In this document: one piece after another, positions 58,634 through 64,000 of the stretch
Numbering within the stretch: position 1 is the first letter of the stretch
Layout of the letters: each line of letters opens with the position of its first letter
Origin: an uncultured Kiritimatiellota bacterium
GTDB lineage: Bacteria; Verrucomicrobiota; Kiritimatiellia; RFP12; UBA1067
Assembly: GCA_934643865.1 (NCBI GenBank)
Contig: CAKUCX010000003.1
Location: forward strand, 1-64,000
Direction of reading: 5' to 3'
DNA: 64,000 nucleotides
Program-made: the position numbers and the translations under genes
The notes under the pieces: generated by a model
Databases searched by the model: none
What the model saw: only the letters and a program-made list of their open reading frames with translations
What the model was told of the DNA's origin: nothing

Positions 58634-59973
58634 GCGCGGCGGCCTTTCGTGCGACACAAGGAGAACGCGGCCATCGCGGACAGCAGGAGCAGCCCGAAGG
58701 CCAGCGACAGGTAGACGAGCGTCGAAAGGCGGGCGACGTGCAGGGAGGCCATCCAGTCCACGAGTGCGTCGGGCGCAAGGCCCCTGAAGGCCTCGCATCC
58801 CGTGAAAGCGATGAGCAGCGCGACGTAGGCGAAGTTGAGGGCGACCATGAGGGCCAGCGCGCCGAAGCGACTGCAGGCGAGTTCGTAATTGGCGATCGCG
58901 CCCGCCGCGACGCCGATGCCGGACGAGAGGCAGAGGGCGGGCAGCAGCCCGGCATGCGGCAGATACGCGCGCCAGGTCTCGGTCAGCGCGAAGAGCGGCC
59001 GCGCCGCGAGCGCGAACGCGAGGGCGAGCAGGGCGCCGCCGCCGAGCGTGGCGAGGACGGTCTGCCCGAGAAGCCGGCGGTTCTCGCGGCCCCGCTCGTG
59101 CGCCTCGGACGCGAGCGGGAAGAGGATCAGCGCGAAGGACGACCCGACAAGCCCCGCCAAGTCCGAGAAGCGCGTCAGCATATAGTAGGCGGCGGACTCG
59201 GCCTCGGGCAGGCGCTGGCGGTAGACGGTCGCCGTCAGGGAGGCGACAAGGGAGCCGAACAACGAGCAGACGGCAAAGGGCACGAGGAAGCGCCCGATCT
59301 CCGGCAGGTCGCGCCGCCAGGCCGCGTCGGGCGTGTGGCCCTTGAGGGCCTTCCGGATGTCGAGGACGGAAAGGAGCGACGTCGTCGCCGGCGGCGTCGT
59401 CTGGCCGAGCAGGTAGCCGGAGAGCGCGCGATAGGGCATTGCGACGAGGAGCGTCACGAGCCGGATCGGCGCGCTGATGACGTTCATCGCCGACAGGGTC
59501 TTGAAGCGCTTGAGGCCCTGCTGCGCGCTCGTGACGACCGTGCTGACGTTGGCGGCCAGCCCGCACAGGAGGATGAGGAGCGTCAGCGAGCCGGAGGCGA
59601 TGCGCAGGCGCTCGTAGAAGAATGGCATGACGAGGTAGGCCCCGCCGATGCAGAGGGCGAAGAGGACGGCCGTCGCGGCGAAGACGTCGCGGATGAAGCC
59701 CTTGACCTTGCCGTACTCGCCGCGCGTCGCGTAGACGCTCACGTACTTCGCGAAGACGGTCGCGAGAATGGCGAGCGGCACGGTCAGGAACGACGTCAGC
59801 TGCTGGAGCGGCAGGACGGCCCCCAGCTCCTCCGGCCCGACGTACTTCGGCACGAGCCAGAGGCCGATGAACGCCTGGATGACGTCGCCCGACCGGCAGG
59901 CGACGAAGATCATCAGCGAATACCACCACAAGTCGCCGACCTTGGCGTGGAGCGTTGAAAGGACCCGTCTCAT
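58630..59973 (-). CDS. Oligosaccharide flippase (Wzx/MATE-like)
   Basis: A 447-residue inner-membrane protein with about 12-14 hydrophobic segments. It fits the polysaccharide-export (PST/MOP) group that flips lipid-linked oligosaccharides: MIFVACRSGDVIQAFIGLWL near the start, YMLTRFSDLAGLVGSSFALI in the middle, and a hydrophobic end. It goes with the nearby glycosyltransferases and with uppP, which recycles the lipid carrier. The ATG follows TGG-TATAAT by 8 nt. Confidence 0.88.
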   Translation of the reverse strand: MRRVLSTLHAKVGDLWWYSLMIFVACRSGDVIQAFIGLWLVPKYVGPEELGAVLPLQQLTSFLTVPLAILATVFAKYVSVYATRGEYGKVKGFIRDVFAATAVLFALCIGGAYLVMPFFYERLRIASGSLTLLILLCGLAANVSTVVTSAQQGLKRFKTLSAMNVISAPIRLVTLLVAMPYRALSGYLLGQTTPPATTSLLSVLDIRKALKGHTPDAAWRRDLPEIGRFLVPFAVCSLFGSLVASLTATVYRQRLPEAESAAYYMLTRFSDLAGLVGSSFALILFPLASEAHERGRENRRLLGQTVLATLGGGALLALAFALAARPLFALTETWRAYLPHAGLLPALCLSSGIGVAAGAIANYELACSRFGALALMVALNFAYVALLIAFTGCEAFRGLAPDALVDWMASLHVARLSTLVYLSLAFGLLLLSAMAAFSLCRTKGRRA

Positions 59974-59981
59974 TCCAGAAG

Positions 59982-59990
59982 ATTATACCA
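59982..59990 (-). promoter_or_regulatory. Extended -10 box (TGG-TATAAT) 8 nt before the flippase ATG
   Basis: Minus strand TGG-TATAAT and then CTTCTGGA before the ATG at 59973. It drives the minus-strand glycan operon. Confidence 0.65.
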
Positions 59991-60026
59991 AAATAAGCAT
60001 GTCTCGAAGGGGGACTTGGCTTATTG

Positions 60027-60103
60027 TGGTGGGCGCCACTGGACTCGGACCAGTGACCCCTACCGTGTGAAGGTAGTGCTCTAACCAACTGAGCTAGGCG
60101 CCC
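60027..60103 (-). tRNA. tRNA-Val (anticodon CAC)
   Basis: A full 77-nt cloverleaf on the minus strand with encoded CCA. Acceptor GGGCGCC/GGCGCCC, anticodon stem CTACC/GGTAG with loop TTCACAC, so the anticodon CAC reads GTG. The T arm ACTGG/CCAGT is intact. Confidence 0.95.
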
Positions 60104-60185
60104 GATGTTTCCTTCGCGTTCGCGGAAAACGAAGGAGAGTCTATCAAAAGACGGTGGCTGGAACAAGGAGAATTTCGCGGATTTT

Positions 60186-60194
60186 TGCTATACT
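60186..60194 (+). promoter_or_regulatory. Extended -10 box (TGC-TATACT) 6 nt before coaC
   Basis: TGC-TATACT, then GTCCGC and the ATG at 60201. Confidence 0.65.
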
Positions 60195-60200
60195 GTCCGC

Positions 60201-60746
60201 ATGGCAAGAAAGATCGTCATCGGGGTCTCCGGTTCGATTGCCGCCTACAAGGCGTGCGAGCTGGTGCGGTTGTTCGTCAAAAACGGCGACGACGTCCATG
60301 TCGTCATGACGGATCACGCGAAGGCGTTCGTGACGCCGCTCACGTTCCGCACGCTGAGCCGAAATCCAGTCCAGAACGCCATGTTCGCGGATCCGCTCAA
60401 CTGGAAGCCCGGACACATCGGGCTTGCGGAGAGTGCGGATCTTCTCGTGATCGCTCCGGCGACGGCGAACATCCTCGCGAAGATGGCGCATGGGCTTGCG
60501 GACGACCTGCTGAGTTCGGTCGCGCTTGCGACGCACGCGCCGATCCTCGTCGCGCCCGCGATGAACACGGGCATGTGGACGAACCCCGCGACGCAGGCGA
60601 ACCTTGCGCTGCTGCGTGCGCGCGGCGTGTACGTTGTCCAGCCGGGCGACGGCGATCTCGCCTGCGGCGTGACGGGGCCGGGGCGCATGGCGGATCCCGG
60701 TGAGATCTATGCGGCGGTCGGCGGCCTTCTGGAGGAACGGAAGTGA
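60201..60746 (+). CDS. coaC: Stand-alone phosphopantothenoylcysteine decarboxylase (CoaC flavoprotein)
   Basis: A 181-residue FMN protein for the third step of coenzyme A synthesis. The FMN-binding start is VIGVSGSIAAYKACELVRLF. The active-site region is WKPGHIGLAESADLLVIAPA with the His, and the substrate loop is LVAPAMNTGMW. In most bacteria it is fused to CoaB, the synthetase, as Dfp/CoaBC. Here the protein ends after the flavoprotein half (AAVGGLLEERK) and the next feature is a tRNA, so CoaB must lie elsewhere. Confidence 0.92.
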   Translation: MARKIVIGVSGSIAAYKACELVRLFVKNGDDVHVVMTDHAKAFVTPLTFRTLSRNPVQNAMFADPLNWKPGHIGLAESADLLVIAPATANILAKMAHGLADDLLSSVALATHAPILVAPAMNTGMWTNPATQANLALLRARGVYVVQPGDGDLACGVTGPGRMADPGEIYAAVGGLLEERK

Positions 60747-60901
60747 AGAGCGGGCGCGCACGCGCCTGCGGCCCTCGTGCGCGTGGCGCCCGTCGCGGTG
60801 GCCGCACGGGTTGAACCTGCGCCCGTAGAACGTTCCGGCGCGGCGGGATCGACGCCGCGAAAAAAGTTTCTTTCCCCCCCTTGCGCGCCACAAGGAGGTT
60901 T

Positions 60902-60909
60902 GCTATACT
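60902..60909 (+). promoter_or_regulatory. Extended -10 box of tRNA-Asp
   Basis: GC-TATACT preceded by T, 19 nt upstream of the tRNA. It is the same consensus as at the protein genes. Confidence 0.6.
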
Positions 60910-60928
60910 GACTGCGCCTTCACCGAAC

Positions 60929-61003
60929 GGGCTCATCGTTCATCGGTTAGGACCTCGGACTGTCGATCCGAAGAGGGGAGTTCGATTCTCCCTGAGCCCG
61001 CCA
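60929..61003 (+). tRNA. tRNA-Asp (anticodon GTC)
   Basis: A 75-nt cloverleaf with encoded CCA. Acceptor GGGCTCA/TGAGCCC, anticodon stem TCGGA/TCCGA with loop CTGTCGA giving GTC, T arm GGGAG/CTCCC with TTCGATT. The discriminator base is G, as in Asp tRNAs. Confidence 0.95.
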
Positions 61004-61006
61004 CTT

Positions 61007-61030
61007 AAAACCGCCGAAAGGCGGTTTTTT
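61007..61030 (+). terminator. Intrinsic terminator after tRNA-Asp
   Basis: AAAACCGCC-gaaa-GGCGGTTTT with a GNRA loop and a run of six T residues. It is the clearest rho-independent terminator in the window. Confidence 0.85.
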
Positions 61031-61068
61031 GGTATCACGCCCCCGCTGTCCCAAACGCCTGCTCTTCC

Positions 61069-61854
61069 ATGATGAAAGACTTCCTCGACGTGACGATTCT
61101 GGCCGTCTTGCAGGGCGTGGCGGAATTCCTGCCGATTTCCTCTTCGGGCCATCTCGTTGTCTTCCAGCATCTCCTTGATGTTCCAGAAGCGCTGCGCCTG
61201 CGCCTTGAGATCTTTCTGCATGCGGGCACGCTCGTGTCCATCCTCGCGTTCTACGCCGTCCGCCTGCGCGCCCTTTGCCGGGGGCTTGTGCGGCGTGAGC
61301 GTGCGGCGTGGCGTTACGCGGCGACGCTGTTCGTCTCGGCGCTTCCGGCGGTGGCGGTCTACTTCACGTTCAAGGACGCCATCGAGGGCCTTTTGGGGAA
61401 CGTGCGCATGGTGGGGGCGCTCCTGATGTTCACGGGCGCCGTCCTGGCCGGTACACGCTATCTGCCGCGCGGGGCGCGGGACGTGTGTTTTCTGCGCGCG
61501 CTCTTCATGGGCGTCGGCCAGGCGATTGCGCTGCTGCCGGGCGTCTCCCGCAGCGGCATGACGCTTGCGGCGGCACGGGGCGGGCGCGTCGATCCCGAAC
61601 GGGCCGCCGAGTTTTCCTTTCTCATGAGCGCGCCGCTCATTCTAGGCGGTACGCTCCTTGAACTCGTCCGCAGCGCGGGCGTCGTCCAGGCGGAAAGCCT
61701 CCACTGGAGCGTTCTCGTGTGGGGCTTCGCGCTTGCGGCCGTCGTCGGCTATGCGTCGCTCGCCGTGCTCGTCAAGGTGTTGAAGGGGCGTTGGTTTTGG
61801 CTCTTCGGCCCCTATTGCGTCGCCGTCGGCCTTGCCGTTCTCTGTTTCTGCTGA
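61069..61854 (+). CDS. uppP: Undecaprenyl-diphosphatase (UppP/BacA)
   Basis: A 261-residue inner-membrane phosphatase that recycles the undecaprenyl carrier used for peptidoglycan and surface glycans. The two active-site blocks are present: GVAEFLPISSSGHLVVFQHL near 13-32 and LLPGVSRSGMTLAAARGGRV near 150-170. About eight hydrophobic helices are visible. It is slightly shorter than the average of about 270. The start is the first ATG of an ATGATG pair with no clear ribosome site. Confidence 0.95.
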   Translation: MMKDFLDVTILAVLQGVAEFLPISSSGHLVVFQHLLDVPEALRLRLEIFLHAGTLVSILAFYAVRLRALCRGLVRRERAAWRYAATLFVSALPAVAVYFTFKDAIEGLLGNVRMVGALLMFTGAVLAGTRYLPRGARDVCFLRALFMGVGQAIALLPGVSRSGMTLAAARGGRVDPERAAEFSFLMSAPLILGGTLLELVRSAGVVQAESLHWSVLVWGFALAAVVGYASLAVLVKVLKGRWFWLFGPYCVAVGLAVLCFC

Positions 61855-61980
61855 CGTCTGCCGCAGCCCGCTCCCGCCCTCCCGGCCCGCGTGCGGCCCC
61901 GGTCGGGCTTCGATCGGCGGGCCGCCCGGCGGCCGAATTTTCCGGGAAATTCCCCCTTGCGCGGGAGGCGGGGGGTGTGG

Positions 61981-61986
61981 TAAACT
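61981..61986 (+). promoter_or_regulatory. Extended -10 box (TGG-TAAACT) 7 nt before a microprotein
   Basis: TGG at 61978-61980, then TAAACT, AAGCCGC and the ATG at 61994. Confidence 0.55.
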
Positions 61987-61993
61987 AAGCCGC

Positions 61994-62092
61994 ATGGGAC
62001 AGCAATTGAGACAACGTGCCAAGAGAAGCCGCCGGAAGGCATACGCCAAGCGTGTGAATGCGCGGCTTCTCGCGGCGAAGAAGGCCAAGTAA
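61994..62092 (+). CDS. 32-residue highly basic microprotein
   Basis: The frame MGQQLRQRAKRSRRKAYAKR, then a short helix ending LLAAKKAK, has 13 Lys/Arg in 32 residues. It looks like a nucleic-acid or ribosome-binding helix, similar in feel to small basic proteins of PVC bacteria, though I cannot name a family. It has its own -10 box at the usual 7-nt spacing and stands between uppP and tRNA-Cys, which supports a real gene. Confidence 0.6.
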   Translation: MGQQLRQRAKRSRRKAYAKRVNARLLAAKKAK

Positions 62093-62106
62093 GGCCCTTC
62101 GATCCC

Positions 62107-62180
62107 GGTGGGATGGCCGAGCGGTTAGGTAGTGGACTGCAAATCCACGTACAGCGGTTCAACTCCGCTTCCCACCTCCA
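62107..62180 (+). tRNA. tRNA-Cys (anticodon GCA)
   Basis: A 74-nt cloverleaf with encoded CCA. Acceptor GGTGGGA/TCCCACC, anticodon loop CTGCAAA giving GCA, T loop TTCAACT. The discriminator base is T (U), the identity mark of Cys tRNA. Confidence 0.93.
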
Positions 62181-62190
62181 TTGACAAGCG

Positions 62191-62213
62191 AACCCGCGCA
62201 AACAGCGCGGGTT
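62191..62213 (+). terminator. Hairpin after tRNA-Cys, probable terminator
   Basis: AACCCGCGC-aaaca-GCGCGGGTT, a perfect nine-pair stem followed by a T-rich stretch. Confidence 0.7.
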
Positions 62214-62253
62214 TCGTGTTTCGACGTGCGAACGAATGAAGGAGGATGCAGGA

Positions 62254-63669
62254 ATGAAGTTCCGTCTGTTTCTAGGCCTGGTGGCCGTTTCCGTCGCGGC
62301 GTGCGCGGCGGCGCCGAAGTACGTGTTCCTCTTCATCGGCGACGGGATGTCCACGCCGCAGCGCATGGTCGCGGAGGAGTTCAGCCGCGCGACGGGGACG
62401 GGGCCGCTCGCGATGAACGCGCTGCCCTGCCAGTGTACCACGCGCACGCGCGCGGCGAATGCGGTGATTACGGACTCTGCTGCGGCGGCGACGGCCATTG
62501 CGTGCGGCGAAAAGGCGAACAACGGCGCGCTCGGCATCACGCCGGACGGGCGGCGCCTTGAATCCGTGGCGGCGCTTGCGAAGAAGCGGGGCATGAAGGT
62601 GGGCATCCTGACGACGGTGCCGATCGTCCACGCCACGCCCGCCGGGTTCTACGCGCACCGCACGAGCCGGGGCGATTCGTACGGCATCGCGCTCGACCTC
62701 CTCGCCTCGAAGTTCGACTTCTTCGCGGGCGGCGGCGTCTACGACAAGTTCGACGACAAGTCCCACGCCGAATACCGGGGCAACGTCTTCGACCTCGCCG
62801 CGCGGGACGGCTACGCGGTCGTGCGCGACAAGGCGTCCTTCGCCGCGCTCAAACTCGGCTGCGGGAAGGTGTGGGGCGTCTTCGCGAAGGACGCGCTCGC
62901 GTACGCCATCGACGGCCGGACGGCGAAGCAGCCCGAGCTTTCGACGATGGTGGAGAAGGCGATCGAGCTGCTCGACGGCCCGCAGGGCTTCTTCATCATG
63001 GCCGAGGGTGGCGCGCTCGACTGGGGCGCGCACGCGAACGACGCGGCGACCGTGCTGCGCGAGGCCGTCTCGCTCGACCAGGCGGTGAAGGTGGCGCTGG
63101 CGTTCCAGAGGCGGCATCCCGCCGAAACGCTCGTCGTCACGACGGGCGACCACGAGACGGGTGGCATGGCGATGGGCTTCGCGGGCCTCGGCTACAAGCT
63201 CTACGTGAAGCTGCTCGCGCACCAGACGTGTTCGGCGGAGGTGTTCTCGTCGCGCATCGCCGAGCGGATCAAGAACGATCCGGACCTTTCCTTCGACGCG
63301 GTGAAGCCGCTTGTGACGGAGAGCTTCGGCCTCCTCTTCGACGCGGCCCGGGCCGACACGGAGGAGAAGAAGCTGCTGCTCCTCACCGTCGGCGAGGTCA
63401 AGGAGCTTGAAAAGGCGTTCCAGGCGGACGTTGCGTTCGCGAAGGCCCGCCGGAAGGAGACGACGAAGTACGACGAATCGCGCCGCCGCAAGTTCGCCTC
63501 CACGTGCCGCCGCCTTCTTTCCAACCACGCCGGCATCGGCTGGACCTCGGGCGCGCACACGGCGCTGCCGACGATGACGACGGCCCAGGGCTGCGGCGCG
63601 GAGGGTTTCGTCGGCTTCCTGGAGAACACGGACATCGCCGCGCGGCTGAAGGCCCTGCTGGCGAACTAG
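62254..63669 (+). CDS. Alkaline phosphatase
   Basis: A 471-residue exported phosphomonoesterase. A signal peptide (MKFRLFLGLVAVSVAACAAA) is followed by the alkaline phosphatase site: VFLFIGDGMSTPQRM with the Zn/Mg-binding Asp, and the Ser nucleophile in AVITDSAAAATAIACGEKAN. VVTTGDHETGGMAMG carries the Asp-His metal ligands and WTSGAHTALPTMTTAQG the last His. It frees phosphate from organic esters in the periplasm. The ATG at 62254 has AAGGAGGA about 9 nt upstream; the ATG at 62236 is less well placed. Confidence 0.93.
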   Translation: MKFRLFLGLVAVSVAACAAAPKYVFLFIGDGMSTPQRMVAEEFSRATGTGPLAMNALPCQCTTRTRAANAVITDSAAAATAIACGEKANNGALGITPDGRRLESVAALAKKRGMKVGILTTVPIVHATPAGFYAHRTSRGDSYGIALDLLASKFDFFAGGGVYDKFDDKSHAEYRGNVFDLAARDGYAVVRDKASFAALKLGCGKVWGVFAKDALAYAIDGRTAKQPELSTMVEKAIELLDGPQGFFIMAEGGALDWGAHANDAATVLREAVSLDQAVKVALAFQRRHPAETLVVTTGDHETGGMAMGFAGLGYKLYVKLLAHQTCSAEVFSSRIAERIKNDPDLSFDAVKPLVTESFGLLFDAARADTEEKKLLLLTVGEVKELEKAFQADVAFAKARRKETTKYDESRRRKFASTCRRLLSNHAGIGWTSGAHTALPTMTTAQGCGAEGFVGFLENTDIAARLKALLAN

Positions 63670-63675
63670 GCCGCC

Positions 63676-64000
63676 ATGCGCCTCCGCCGCCGCGACGTCC
63701 TCCCCGTCCTCGCGCTCGCGCTCGTCTGCGTGGGCCTGTGGTTGATGCCGTCGGCGAAGACCGTCGCCGGCGAGCCGGGCAGTGCCGTGCGGGCGCGCGT
63801 GACGCGGGTGGATGATGCGGACGTCAAGAAGCTCGGCCTTCTCGACTACGGTTCGCAGCACCTGGAGGTGAAGGTCCTCGCGGGCGCGGAGAAGGGGCGC
63901 ACGCTCAAGGCGAACAACGAGATCCGCGCGCAGCTCGATCTCGACAAGCACTTCGCGCCGGGCGACACCGCCGTGGTCGTCATCCCCCCGGGCGGCGTGA
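63676..64000 (+). CDS. YibE/F-like protein, 5' part only
   Basis: An open frame runs off the right edge after 108 codons. It starts MRLRRRDVLPVLALALVCVG with one membrane helix. A beta-rich stretch (EVKVLAGAEKGRTLKANNEI, then APGDTAVVVI) follows, like the extracytoplasmic domain of YibE/F-type membrane proteins. The function of that family is not settled. It lies 6 bp after the phosphatase gene and is probably co-transcribed. Confidence 0.6.
   Translation, partial: MRLRRRDVLPVLALALVCVGLWLMPSAKTVAGEPGSAVRARVTRVDDADVKKLGLLDYGSQHLEVKVLAGAEKGRTLKANNEIRAQLDLDKHFAPGDTAVVVIPPGGV

Noticed and set aside
58634..60166. N-terminal extension of the GT4 frame to 939 residues
   Set aside because: It covers the flippase gene in another frame. 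The GT4 ATG overlaps the flippase stop and begins a typical GT4 N-terminus.

Overview
The window is a 64 kb piece of a high-GC (roughly 65 percent), gene-dense bacterial chromosome. It is most consistent with a Gram-negative member of the PVC group, perhaps a gut-type Kiritimatiellota, Lentisphaerota or Verrucomicrobiota relative. The placement is inference from gene content: autotransporter-associated repeat and BspA-like surface proteins, a planctomycete/verrucomicrobial-style ECF sigma remnant, a TonB receptor, a Na+-translocating decarboxylase, a plant/bacterial acyl-ACP thioesterase, a CesT-like secretion chaperone and a XylR-type AraC regulator. No rRNA gene is present to fix the taxonomy.

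Layout. 1-5.3 kb: a candidate secreted protein cut by the window edge with its CesT-like chaperone, an acyl-ACP thioesterase, an SLC12-type transporter and a HigBA-like toxin-antitoxin pair. 5.4-8 kb: tRNA-Ala(CGC), a XylR-like regulator and a degenerate region. 8.2-10.2 kb: membrane subunits of a Na+-pumping decarboxylase (an OadG-biotin carrier fusion, then OadB). 10.2-14.4 kb: two large surface proteins. 14.4-19.1 kb: a secreted alpha-amylase-type hydrolase and an FAD oxidoreductase. 19.1-20.8 kb: decayed DNA with palindromes and an ECF sigma fragment, then VapBC. 20.8-24.8 kb: a PHP phosphatase, a propeller protein, ComF and a nucleotidyltransferase. 24.8-28.3 kb: a TonB receptor divergent from a two-component system whose kinase has no ATPase domain. 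28.3-34.1 kb: an S1 protein, then a tightly overlapping hypothetical-TatD-SNF2 operon.

34.4-48.2 kb is a complete type I-C CRISPR-Cas locus (cas3-cas5c-cas8c-cas7c-cas4-cas1-cas2) followed by an array that I counted by hand as 88 repeats and 87 spacers. The spacers include several drifted families that appear to hit the same genes again and again, one exactly duplicated spacer, and a sharp change of repeat sequence between repeats 27 and 28.

48.4-60 kb: proC, then a surface-polysaccharide region of two converging operons. The forward one carries GT2, a GT4-GT4 fusion, a RAYT-like transposase carrying hairpins inside its own reading frame, and three putative transferases. The reverse one carries a Wzx-like flippase, GT4 and GT17. 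60-64 kb: tRNA-Val, coaC, tRNA-Asp, uppP, a 32-residue basic protein, tRNA-Cys, alkaline phosphatase and the start of a YibE/F-like protein.

Two features run through the whole window. Many start codons, and the first CRISPR repeat, lie only 6-10 nt after an extended -10 box (TGN-TATAMT-like), which predicts leaderless transcripts. Three intergenic elements share 8-bp AGTGGTTA units and GCCGCTTCGCGGC hairpins in left and right inverted arms around unrelated centres. They match no repeat class I know and are the best candidate here for something undescribed.
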